Of a stretch of DNA of 64,000 nucleotides, positions 40,401-51,824 are shown piece after piece (positions within the stretch are counted from its first letter, which is position 1; each line of letters begins with the position of its first letter). The DNA comes from Eopsaltria australis. Taxonomy: Eukaryota > Chordata > Aves > Passeriformes > Petroicidae. Below the pieces are notes generated by a model. The model made no database searches, was not told the DNA's origin, and saw nothing but the letters and a program-made list of their open reading frames with translations. Position numbers and translations under genes: made by a program. The stretch is taken from NCBI GenBank assembly GCA_034509425.1, contig JAVTVJ010000569.1, positions 675,246-739,245 on the forward strand. The letters run 5' to 3'.

Positions 40401-43400
40401 GGCCATAGTAGATCAACATGAGCTGGGGTGTTTGGCCCCTCTCACTCTTGCTGTCACCCCATTCTCGTGAGATGACTCAGATGGAAACTGCCTGGATTTC
40501 TGTAAAATCCTCTTTTGTGAGCATACCCGCAAATATTTTCACCTGGTACAAACTTCAGTGCCCTGTGTGAGAAAAGGTCACTTTTGGGCTCCTAGCAGGA
40601 GCAGTCAATATCAACAAACTTCACCACCAACATAATTTTATATCAATATTTTCCTTTCTGTGTTTTTTATCCCCCTCCAAGGGCTGTTGGTCGCTCTATT
40701 GAAGATTCCTGTAATTTCAGCAATAAGCCACAGCAGGCTCCTTTCAATCAACAGCAGCAGTGTCACAGCAAGAAACAGTAACACATTTCCCTCCAAGCAA
40801 GCATGCTCTGACTTCATTCAGGCACACAAATGTGCTCCAAATCCCAAATCACCATCTCCAAGCAAAGCAAGACAAAGGCTACAAACTGAGTTGAAACAAA
40901 ACATATAAGCAAGCTAAAAGATTTTCTTTCTGCAGAAAAATAACCCAAATATTTGCACTTTGCCTACCTGCAGGAGTTTCTGCTCCTTCCATGGTCTTGC
41001 TGCAGTTTCTCCTCTCCAGGCTGAGGGGTGAAGCCCTTTGCAGGGTAAACATCACACTTTTTTGGCCTGCAGTTGGAAATTTCTTGTGCTTTTCAGGGGA
41101 CATGAAGGGACTTCTGCTTTTGGGAACCGTGATACCAAATGAAACAGTTTTCACAAGCTGCCTTCAGTGATGCTCATCAGATTTTGGCTTCAGAGTAATG
41201 GGGGCAGGAGCCATATTTTCTTCAGCTTCTTTAATTTTCAGATCACCATATGCATCACTACTTTAGGCTCATTTTCCATCTTGAAGATGCAATGGGGCTT
41301 TCCTTATGGAAAATATATACACAGGCAGAAGAACGGATGGGCAGGTGGCAGTTGCTGCTGAGTATCAACAGTTGTAACTCTCTACTCAAGAATGTTTGTT
41401 CAGAAGCAGAAGAGACAAACACCCTTATAGGCACATGAAAAAGGATCCTCCTGGAAGCTAGTTCCATTTTTAAGGTTTTGACAGGAATGATAATTGTCTA
41501 GAAATGTCAGGATTCCCACAAATGTAGTCTAAAGCTATTTTTAAGCATCCTTAAAGGGAGGCAAAATCATAAAACTCATGTAAAAATCACATACTACATT
41601 GCATCACCAGTTGTAGAAAATGTTGTGTATTTGTTACTATACTACTTCCTCTCTCCATTTTCTTTCATGTAAGAGTTCAGGAAGAGAAAAAAGAATTGAA
41701 AAAAGATGTAAAATTGAAGAATGAAGAGCACTGAAGGTTACAGTAGATCTGAAAAGTCTTAAAATCCAGACCAAGTTGTCATAAGTCTCTTTTCTGTATC
41801 AGGACAGGAGAAACTGGATCCCCTTTCAGTGTTGGTTGTCTGTTTTCTTTTCTTTCCTCAGTGTTTGTGTCCTGAAAAGTCAGAAAAATATCAGACATAT
41901 GAAATGACCCTTTAATAAATCTATACTTATTGAAAAATTTAGTTACTTTTCAATTATGAAATTATTTTAAAGGCACAAAAATGTTAACATTAAGATATTT
42001 TAAAAGCATAATTTTACTGTAAATTTAACCTTTGACAGAAGTTTATTTCCTGAGTTTAAATATGCCACCACACAGATTTTTCATAGGAAAACAGTGTTAT
42101 AATATCTGAATCAAGTAGACATGCAGAATAATAAGAAACTTCTTCACATTTTAAGGACTTACAACAGCATCAAATCAGTGGCATCTACAGAGCTGCATAT
42201 ACTAGGAATCCTAGAATCCCAGATAACATGAGCAGAGCCAATTTTCCCCTTCTATGCTGACTAGTCTGTGTAGAAAGAGCTCCTTCCCCTTCCTAACCAA
42301 GCATGACTATTCCAAACTGGGTGTCCAATTGCACTTTAACAAGAAAAAAATTGCTGTTGCGAATGTGTGTTATGCTGCAGGATTCCCCCCAGGAGCCAGG
42401 CTCATTTCTCACAGCTGACTGGCTCCCAGGGACAGCTGATGTGTCTGGCTGAGGTCTGCTCATCACCTGCACCCATGCACACTACTGAAGTCTTCAAATA
42501 GGCTGCCTCTCCTGGTACTTTGACCAATTTTTCTGTTTGAATCATTGTTTGAATGTAAATTGAGATAAGATGGAGTGTAACATGGAACTAAATGCTGTTG
42601 TGACTGTACATAATATGAGAGTTTTATCCACCACCCCTTTTCCCATAAGATGTGTTTTCAGATTGTTTTCTGGTTTTATAGAAGGAGTGAAGAAAGAAAG
42701 AACAGGTAAATTCTGCAATTGATCTAATGATATGCTGTTTCATGTTCATGATAATGACAGAAATATTGGGGGTGGGGGCTGGGAAAGGAGGCAAAAAAAT
42801 CGTGAAACAGTGCTATAACCTCTTTAGAGGCCTGGAGATGTCTTCTCTATCTATATGAACAATCTGTCCAGTTGGACCAGATCTGGAGTGGGAAAGAGTT
42901 AGTGCTGAGGCTGTAATATCCATACTGTGCGTGTACTTAAGGGGTCACTTGGATGACCTCTCTTCTGTGCTGTGGGCTGAGTGCCCAGTAGCACCAGGCT
43001 GCACGAGGTGCTCTCCTGCAAGGCTCCTTCTGGTTCTGGTGCCCTCAAAGAAATCCAGATTGTGTACTGGGACTGCTCCATGGTGTAAAGCACAGCACAG
43101 TGGATTTGCTCAGCTGTGAGGTTTGCTCCAGAAGTGCACTCCTGCGTCAAACCAAATCAGCAATGTCAAATTAGGCAGTGCAGGGGGAAAAAAACACATC
43201 TGGTCACAGTCCTAGGGACATGTTTGTTCAGGGCATCTCTGCGATAGTTTCACTTGAGGGAAATCCTGGAGCTGAGAAGACAAACATACCTTTATGGAAA
43301 GCTTTATTAATCTCATTTTTTAAATTGAACTAATGCATGATTGGAGTAATAAAGGAGCTTAGTGGGTTCATGGAAATATATTTTACAGAGATTGGTGATG

Positions 43401-46400
43401 ACTTTGGCTCTGTAACAAGATTCTGACAGATAGCAAGGCTCTTGTGTTAATTGGAAATGATTCCAGTAAATGCAATAGCTATGAGCAGCAGAATGCTTTC
43501 CCATGCTTACGCGTGACCAAAGGTAAATTACCAGGTGTCAGATACATAATTCCTGCTATTTTTCATGAGGTGCAATTTCATACCTTTAACTTTCCAAACC
43601 CATGTAGCTCTCAAGCACCACTGGGCCTCACTTGCACAGCACACTTAAGCCTGTCCCTCCTACTCTGTCTCTTCCACCATCCTATTGCACAGATTATGCA
43701 TATACTGAATGTATGTGCAGCAAATCTCTTCATGACACAAGGGCAGAGAGAGATGTGATTAAGTCTGAGGAACAGCAAAGCAAACAAAACAGAGGAAAAC
43801 ATAGACATCTTTCTTATGACTACATTGTTATTCTTTAGCTTTTTTGTCTTGAAAATTCTCATCAAGCATTTATTTTCTACCATTCCAGCATTTAAGGTAG
43901 TGAAAAAAAATGAAATTACTAATTTCAAGAACACTTATAAAACCTTGGATTTTCATTTAGTTTTTCAGCAGACACGACAACCTTTAAATTTTGTTCATTT
44001 GCTCTCTACATTTGAATGTGAATTTTTCCCCCTTTGCTGCAAAATTGAACAATTCATGAATGCATCTAAGCTTTACTCTGACACATTTTAGCAAATGAAA
44101 TGGGTTATTCAGCAACAAATGTTTGTTTATAACAGTTCATCCAGGTGCCACTTTTGTGAACAATTGATTTTTCTTTCATTCCTCAGCTACCTGTGTTCAA
44201 AACCATCATGGTTCCTCAGCTTGCATGGTTTTATCTTGTGAATTCATCAGAGGACTTAAGTTTTCAAATAACAAGCTTATATTTTCTTATCTCTGAGATG
44301 AGAACACATGTCTTGAGCAGCTTTGGATTTTTATGTTCAAATTAAAAAAAACAACACAAAACCAAAATCAAAAGGTGTAGCAACACTCCTGAGAAGAAAA
44401 GAAACAAGAGAGCTGTAAGTCACCCTGGCATCCCTATTTAAGTGTTTTGCCTTAATAGCCCAAATGTAATAGCTCTAAAAGAGCAGCCTCTTAACTATTC
44501 TTCAAAGTAGGGCTCTTCATCACTTGAGCTACTTTATGAGTTCTTGAAAGACACACTGCAGGCTAGGAAAGATTGGGAAGTCTATAATTTTACATCAATC
44601 AATGCCGCTGATAAATTACTAGTCACAAGAAAGGACGTGACAAAACACAATAAGACAAGTTATTAATGGAGAATCCCCAGTGCTGCAGATACAGCTATAT
44701 TACATGAAGAGAGGAAAGAAAAAATCGTTAAGCAATAAAGCTTATTAAACAGCTAAGATTGAGGGGAACATAAACCACACAGGGCTGGTACCGGCTGTGA
44801 AAGAGAACAGCTGAGCTATTACAGTGCAGGGTAATGGCAGCGCTGCTGAGCAGCAGAAAGCAGAGCAGGCAGCCCCAGGAAGCTCAGATCCAGTATGACC
44901 TCCTTTGGAATACCTAGCTGTGGGGAGGGGCAGAAGGTAGGCCAGCTGCTGGAACCAGTTCATCTCTCTAAAGAAAGCAAAGAAACTCCAGGCATTTTCA
45001 TTTACCCCTTCCTTAAGTTGCAAGAAGTCTATTTTGAAAAGTGTACTTTGTGCATTAAAACACCAGGTGGAAAGACAAGGGAGTGTGTAGTGGTCACAGA
45101 CCATGAGCAGTAGGAGCAGCAGGAGTGGAACATGGAGATCCCTAGTCACAGTTTCATGCCCAAGCTGAATATGCTCAAGTACATGATGTTGCAGTAAGTT
45201 GATCAGAGCAAGGTCTTGTGGTCTTCCAAGTATTTTGTCATACATCTGTTTGGACAACCTCAGAACACATAGAAAATTTCCTTTCCAACATTCCAAATAC
45301 AAAACCAAAAGCTGTCACCAAAACCTGTACAGGCAGAAGATATTTTGTCCATGCTTCCTGTTCGTGTTTCTGTATGCAGTAAAGACCAGTCTCTTGACCT
45401 TTTGTTTTACTTTTTTTGGTCTGATGTCACTTGACTCTTCTCCACCACAGCTGTTTCAGACCGAAGTACTCCCAGGGATCTTGAGAGGACAGCCACACAT
45501 AATCCTGCAGAGAGATGACACCAAGTTTCTCACATTCCAGCTGTACCATTGGGATTTTCTTTTTCGCACCCTGGACTTCAAAACTTCAGTCATATCAAGG
45601 AAGGTACTTAAGAAAATCTTTCACAAGTTTTCCCTGCTATTTCTGCGCTGAGGGACATAAATAATGCATGCCACATTGAATTCCACAGAAAACAGGTAAA
45701 AGTCAGAAAGGAACAAAATGCTCTCCATTTTGAAGTGATTTCTGCTATATACTGCAGTGAAAATTGTTTAGGATTTATCAGTCTGAGATTCAGTGTAACA
45801 GTGTCAAATCACAAGATGGGCATAAGGGACCTGATCAGGCTGTGACTGAAGCCAATTGCAAAAACACAACTCAATAGTAACATGTCCAAACTGTGGCCAG
45901 CAATTCTGGAGGTGTAATTATTTTTGATCTTAGATTCTAGTAACCATTTTCTTTTCACTCCTTGAATAGGCACAGGAAGCTGACTTTCTTTCTACAGACA
46001 ATCAGCTTTTGAGGGACTCCAGTGGGCTGGGGGCTCTTGAGAGCCAATGTTGGAATGGTGTTTGCTGTGCAAGAAGGTAATTTGATCTCATTTGATTACT
46101 TGGATGGCATCCCAGTTTTGTACAGATAAAGTATATATGATAAGTAAGACTAGAACTTGCCTAGAAGCCCAGCCCCAATCCTACTGAAATTAGGACCCCA
46201 GTATATTTGATGTAATGCAGAACCAACTTCCCCCTCTTTATCTGTTTAGGGTTCTGTACAAACAAATTTTTCCAGTTTTGCTCTAGTATATTACATACTC
46301 ATGCATCCTTGTTCTTCTTGCCCTTTATGTCCTTTTAAAGGTGGTAAAGGTTTTCAATGATTTCCTAAGCTTAGCTGGGACCAATCACTTTCTCTCCTGA

Positions 46401-47372
46401 AAGAAGGCTGAGGATAGAGCAGGTCTCAGTGAATGGTCACAGTCGTGTTGTGTTGTGTTGGTGTGTTGTGTTCACATAGATGCAGTGTAAATGAAGGATC
46501 TGGCTGACAGCCTTTTATAAATAACCCTTAGTGAAATCTGTTAGCCTCCCTGTAAAAATGGATGATGGGAAAAGAAACACATTCTAACCATGAGATTTGA
46601 TTGTGCATGACTCATCCATGAATTTATTCCATACTCCATTATCTTGGCTGTGGCTGCTTTTATCCCCACACAAATCCATGCCTAGTGACCCATACCGGGA
46701 TTAGTCCAGAACTCTGTTATGCTTTAAACTGGTGTCCTGGGGAATAGAGATGAGACTGCTGGGGGAGGACCAGTTGGGAGAGCAGTTGGTTGTGAAGCCA
46801 AACTAAGCCACTCTCTTTCAGCATTTTCTTAACCTTGGCAAAGTAAAAGAAACTTGAACTTACACTCTGTCTCTTGCATGGATATGCCAGAGGATGCCAA
46901 TTAGACTCACTGTTTTTCACAGTAAATCTCAATAAGACTCCAGGGTTTTATTTTGATAGAGTCTCAGGAGAAACTCACTCACTCTGGAGTGAAATAGGAA
47001 TCAGTCAATTTGAACTCTCTGGCCTTTCTTGGGAACAGCAAGCACTTATGCCTGAAGAGTGAGTAGAAGACTGTCAGCATGTACTTCAGGTTCTTGCCTC
47101 TTGCTTTGTTCTTTAGCAAATACTTCCAATGTATAAGTTCTCTAAAATGAAATTAAATATGAGCAGAGGCCATGTTCTGAGAACAAACTGTGGAAGGCAA
47201 AGTTTTTCATCTGATTTCAGCATGCTCTACCTTTTATCACATTCTACTGATCTGAAAGGGGTCAGAGGAAACCGTATGTGGTTTGGAAGCAGAGTTTGAG
47301 CAGATTTATCACTGCTTCAACGGACATAGTGAACAGTCAAAGCAGCTTCACTGTAGGCCTGTGCAAAGTCAA
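37448..47372. other. Intergenic DNA between CYTL1 and STK32B, no gene seen
   Basis: Largely AT-rich. The longest frame is a 187-codon minus-strand one at 44745-45308 that starts at TTG, has a run of seven leucines and matches no family I know. A short GTGTT-rich stretch lies at about 46444-46470. No RNA gene, CpG island or clear transposon is visible. Confidence 0.5.
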
Positions 47373-47417
47373 AGAATAGAATAGAATAGAATAGAATAGA
47401 ATAGAATAGAATAGAAC
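47373..47417. repeat. (AATAG)n pentanucleotide microsatellite
   Basis: About nine AGAAT/AATAG units, ending at agaacagg. Such AATAG runs occur near old LINE tails in birds, but no CR1 sequence is recognisable beside it here. Confidence 0.93.
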
Positions 47418-50400
47418 AGGTGTGGAGACCTTACTGGTTTCCAAGGAGGGGATTTTTTAACCCATCATCTTTCTTTTTAAAGTAGTCATAACCACAAAGA
47501 TAAAGGATGCTATTTCAATATCTTTTTTGTTAACTCTAGGATAGTATTCAAACACAAAAATGTCAGTGTAAACAGTCTGCAATTTACAAATATTAGCATA
47601 CCAACAAGGTGTGCTGTGAAATCAAGAACTGTAAGGTCACCCTCACCCCGTAAGTCTCATCAGAAGCATTTTAATACAAAAGCTGTAATCACAGAATTAC
47701 TGGCTTTAAACCACTGAATTCCCCGAGGGAAGTTTTATAATGCAAAGGAGTGTAATCATATTTGATTTTCTTTATTGCTAACGCTGCATGGAGATCTGAA
47801 AAAATCACTATTAATCTAAGCCAGACAACATAGGCCTTAAATGAAAGTGTAAAACGATACCTTAAAATGATGTTCATGCTGATTGCAGGAGGAAGGGGGA
47901 AAGAAAAGAGGGGGAAGAAAAGAGCTCTATTAGACTGTCCTTTTTCCCTACTGGGTTTTCTGCATAGGCTATGCAGCAGCTACCTGCTAAAAATAAAATG
48001 TGTTTTTAAATTTAGAACTTTGTTTATATCAAGCAAAACCTGATTGTCTTTTAAGAGAAAAGATAAGCATGAGAAGTTGAGTTTGGTTGTGGTCTTTCAA
48101 GACTTAAAAACTGCTTGTAGCTTAGAAATCTCTGCCCCGGAAGAGTAAACATTTAATTGTTTTGAGAATTCTCAGGCTTCAGAGAGCTTTACTGATATGT
48201 AGGATGTTATGATAGAGAATTACAGACATTTCTGGTTTACAAAAGCAATTGGAAAAGCATATGAGTAATTGTTCTTGAAGAGCTGCTGCTAAATTTGAAG
48301 CAGATGCAATGGAATTCAGATTGTTCTGAATATTTTTAAGAAAAAAGATACTGGAGTTATGCATCTGTTCAGAGTTTAACATGCATTCAGGGTTGCAAAG
48401 GACAAAGGGGAACCCAGGACCATGTGAATAAATAGCCCGTGTGTCCAAATCTTGATAGTACTCATGTCAAAGGTACTGGAGAACTGCCACTGGTTTCCTT
48501 GAGTCTTTGCTGGGCTCTGAGCACACATCTGAGCTTTGTACCATTGGACACCATTATGCAAAAAAACTTCTTGTTTAGTTGCAGAAACACTGATGCTCCC
48601 AGGAAGATGGTGAGCATCACACAAACACATCTTAGTTCAGAGCAAAGACACTGATGGAAAGACAACATTACATTGCTTTCAGAACAGCAAACCAAACCAT
48701 TTCTGTCAGACTATCATGGTTTTTGTCTGTTTCTATAGAAAATGACTGTGAAGGACAATGTCTGGCACTACTCAGGTGCAAGAGTTAGAGAGGAATATAA
48801 TGTTATCAATTAATAAATCAAAAAATAACATCTCATCAATACTTACTCTATGTTAATTTTTCACATCTCACATTAACACAGCATGCCATTTGTTTTAACC
48901 TCCTAGCTATGCTGAGGTTTAAACATAAGCCAGAATTTTGTACAAATCAAGAGCAGATTTATTGCAAAGCTGTCAAAAAGGAGTAAAAAAGACACACCAG
49001 TCTAGTTGGAGTGACTAATTAATGGATAGAGACAACTCATTGTTCTGTAAATTGTTAGAACTGTTTTGGTTCATGATGGGTCTTGTCATATGAAATCAAG
49101 AAAGTCATCTCAGAAGACTCATTAGACTTCTGGTCTATGTGAAAGAAGTCAGATGTAGAAAAGAGTAGATTAACTCTTGGAGGCAGTTTTAAGTAATTTT
49201 TAATGAATTTGTATTTTCTGCGTGCAAAGGAATACCAAACTGCTCCTGCTCATCCCTCATTTCTGTATTCTATGGATGTGTTTCTTGTGTGTAAAATGAT
49301 CAGCCTGGGGACTTATTGGCAAACTAGATCCTGACGTTACTTGGAAGGTCACTTTAAAACACTTCCACGTGAATTGAAGCAGTGAGATTGACTGGATGTA
49401 AGCCCTTAGCTCAGGCAGGAGGTAACTCTTATCAGCTGAAATGTAGGTGCAGTCCTCCTTGTTCCTGCCAAAGAAAATGGATTACCTTAAAGCACCATGT
49501 TTGCTAGTTAACCCAAAAAAGAGCTGAAGGTCTGTTATTCTAAATACTATTGCTGTCTTCTGACTGAAGAAACACAAACTCAGTAACATGACATTATTTC
49601 TGCTTCTGACTGGGTGCCTGAATCTTTGATTGGGTGAATAATAAATAAAAGAATAACAAAGAGTAAGTCATGCTTTCCAGACTCCGTTTTAGAATAGTCA
49701 TGGGTCAAAGTTTTGAAAGCTTCCCTATTTTGCATGAGGAAATAATGGTAAACCAAATAATTTAAGTAAAGGACATCAGCAGGTGTTACAATCTGTCCAT
49801 GTCTACTTAGGGAAGCAATACCACCATGTCTGAATTTATCAGTTTTCTGCATTTATAGCTGCTGCAAGCTCTAAGTGCTCAGCCAGGCAGCACAGGATCT
49901 TACCCACTTCATTTAAGTCTAATCAGCCTTTCTCAGAGAGGTTACAGCAGCATTATATTGGGTTCAAAGAAGGTGATGAGACTAAGGCAGGTAAAAATCA
50001 TAAGCAAAGAGACTAAAAGTTCTGTTTTATGTAGTATTTGTTCTTGGACTTTTTTAACAGCTGTACTGAAAGCAGAGTGGTAAAGACTTTCTGCCTGTAA
50101 ATATGGAAATACATATACCCTGGCTTCAGGTTTCTATTCCTTCTGCCTCTTCTCCCCATGTAACAGTGAAGAAGCAAAAAATGCAACTTCCATTTGATTT
50201 TCTTTTTTTTTTTTCCCTGCAGGTTTCCCCTACAGGAACTGCAAATGCTTTGACCTGGATACGATAATAACATAGATACTTATTTTTTTTAACCTGTTTC
50301 CCTTTGGAGGAAGTGCCAAACGCAATTGTTCCCACTTCACCTCAGAAGTTGCTAATGGCAGCATTTTTGCAAAGGGAGTGATACAGCCATGTCTGTCTAT

Positions 50401-50517
50401 AAATATCAGCAGCAAGCCTAGAAAGACTTCACTGCTTGCTACATGGCAGGTGATCCGTGTTATCCCTTACCTGTGGCGGCAGTTTTCCCTGATGCACTTT
50501 TAGAGGGGAGTGCCGTA
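47418..50517. other. Intergenic DNA upstream of STK32B, no gene seen
   Basis: AT-rich with short frames only. A thymine run occurs just before 50215. Composition changes sharply at about 50500, where the minisatellite begins. Confidence 0.55.
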
Positions 50518-50900
50518 TATGGATGTACATGCACACCTATTTATTGGTGTCCGTCTGTCCGTGCACAGACGTGTGTGGATGTGCATGTACATGATTTACC
50601 CGTGTCTGTCTGTCCGTGCACACACGTGTGTGGATGTGCATGTACACAGTTTACCCGTGTCTGTCTGTCCGTGCACACACGTGTGTGGATGTGCATGTAC
50701 ATGATTTACCCGTGTCCGTCTGTCCGTGCACACACGTGTGTGGATGTGCATGTACACAGTTTACCCGTGTCCGTCTGTCCGTGCACAGACGTGTGTGGAT
50801 GTGCATGTACATGATTTACCCGTGTCTGTCTGTCGGTGCACACACGTGTGTGGATGTGCATGTACACAGTTTACCCGTGTCCGTCTGTCCGTGCACAGAC
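50518..50900 (+). repeat. 55-bp minisatellite, about 6.4 clear units plus a degenerate one
   Basis: Units start at 50549, 50604, 50659, 50714, 50769, 50824 and 50879 (the last cut at 50900). A decayed unit remnant precedes them from about 50518. Each has the layout gtcYgtctgtcSgtgcaca, (c/g)acgtgtgtggatgtgcatg, then tacatgatt or tacacagtt, then tacccgt. Units alternate between the atgatt and acagtt types, so the array is really a 110-bp dimer repeated three times. Units are nearly identical, implying recent expansion. The 55-bp period is not a multiple of three and the unit lacks stops, so long frames run through on the plus strand; they are not genes. Confidence 0.95.
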
Positions 50901-51300
50901 CCATCTCGGCGGCAGCCGCACGCTGGGGCAGCGCGGCGGCCCCGGCGCGGGGCTGCGCGGTGCGGGCGGCAGGTGGCGCTGCGGGGCCGGGCTGCCCGCG
51001 CCGCCCCGCCCGCTCCGGCCGAGCCTCCCGGGGCCGCCCCGGCACGGAACGGGAGGGAGCGGCTCCTTTGCCTTCCTTCTACCGCTTTGGGAACTCACCG
51101 AACTTCGGCCAGCCGGCCGCCAACCTGCCGGGGTTGAACGCTCCCCCCAGTGGAGAGGCAAAACAAAACCCATCTGGACCCAGGGCAGCGTTCACCCTCC
51201 GGCTTCTCGTGCACCTCGGGAGCCCCGGGCAGCCGGTGCCGCCGGTCCGGCCGGGCGGCAGGAGCAGCTCTGCACCCACTCCCCATCAGACATCGCCTCC

Positions 51301-51323
51301 GGGAGGGCAGGGCAGGGCAGGGC
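51301..51323 (+). other. G-quadruplex motif
   Basis: Five runs of three guanines are separated by loops of one, two, two and two bases (ggg-a-ggg-ca-ggg-ca-ggg-ca-ggg). This meets the usual short-loop G4 pattern. It lies about 450 bp upstream of the STK32B start codon. Confidence 0.75.
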
Positions 51324-51488
51324 GCCGGGCCGGCCGCGCTGCCGGGGCAGGAGCGGGGGCTCCGCGCTCCCCAGTGGAGGTCTGGGAGGAGGGAAAGAGG
51401 AGGAGGGAGGATCCGCGAGGATCCAGGTAGATCCAGCTTTTACCGCTTACCAAAAGCCACCAGCAGCAGGACCTCCGCCTCCTCTCTC

Positions 51489-51545
51489 CTCCCCCCCTCC
51501 ATCCCTCCCTCCTCCCCTAACTCCGTCCCTCCCTCCCCTGCCCCT
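51489..51545 (-). other. C-rich tract (G4 potential on the minus strand)
   Basis: Eight runs of three to seven cytosines with short thymine-containing spacers lie in 57 bp of the plus strand. The complementary strand therefore has repeated G-runs. It is within the likely promoter or leader of STK32B. Confidence 0.7.
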
Positions 51546-51732
51546 CCGCGATGAGAGAAGGGCCAAGTCGGTGCGCGCCAGCCAGCAGCGGTCTCTGCCA
51601 GGGGCAGACGGATCGCTTTCATGTCGCAGGGTGACTGCTAGCCCTGCGGAGGCTCCCCCGGCCGGGCTGGGGCCGGGCAGGCGGCGGGCGGGCAGCTGCC
51701 CCGTTGCCGGGTGCCGCGGCGCGCCCCGCGGG

Positions 51733-51771
51733 ATGCTGGCGGCGGGGGATGCGGAGCCGGCCGCGGACTAA
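51733..51771 (+). promoter_or_regulatory. Upstream open reading frame of STK32B
   Basis: A 12-codon frame (MLAAGDAEPAAD) stops at TAA 51769-51771, one base before the STK32B ATG at 51773. If this stretch is transcribed, ribosomes that read it finish at the main start, an arrangement able to reduce or couple main-frame translation. Other ATGs upstream (51551, 51621) open further short frames that all close before the main start. Confidence 0.5.
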
Positions 51772-51772
51772 C

Positions 51773-51824
51773 ATGGGGGGCGGCCACTCCCACAGGGCGC
51801 CCGTCTTCGACGAGAACGAGGACG
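51773..51824 (+). CDS. STK32B: Serine/threonine kinase 32B (STK32B/YANK2), coding exon 1
   Basis: The exon codes MGGGHSHRAPVFDENED and the first base of the next codon, then donor gtgagt. The human protein starts MGGNHSHKPPVFDENEE and continues V at the same split codon, so identity and phase agree. STK32B is an AGC-related kinase of the little-studied YANK family; the kinase domain starts in exon 2, which lies beyond this window. Gly2 with Ser6 fits the N-myristoylation pattern MGxxxS, so membrane attachment is plausible. The start context has A at -3 and G at +4 (strong). An in-frame ATG eight codons upstream (51749) would add MRSRPRTN and hide the glycine; the conserved start is preferred. 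Confidence 0.93.

Noticed and set aside
44745..45308. Longest minus-strand frame in the intergenic region, 187 codons
   Set aside because: Starts at TTG, has no recognised domain, and its leucine run comes from a short CTG/CTC-type stretch. No supporting splice or promoter signal; left as probable chance, though a homology search would settle it.
50443..51137. Long plus-strand frames with repeating Cys/His/Val-rich peptides
   Set aside because: They arise from the 55-bp minisatellite, which lacks stops in all three plus frames; the same peptide reappears in different frames. No gene signal.
50726..51771. Frames of 234 and 311 codons across the CpG island
   Set aside because: GC-rich DNA has few stop codons. 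Frames are open on both strands, begin within the minisatellite and show Pro/Ala/Gly/Arg-rich low-complexity products.
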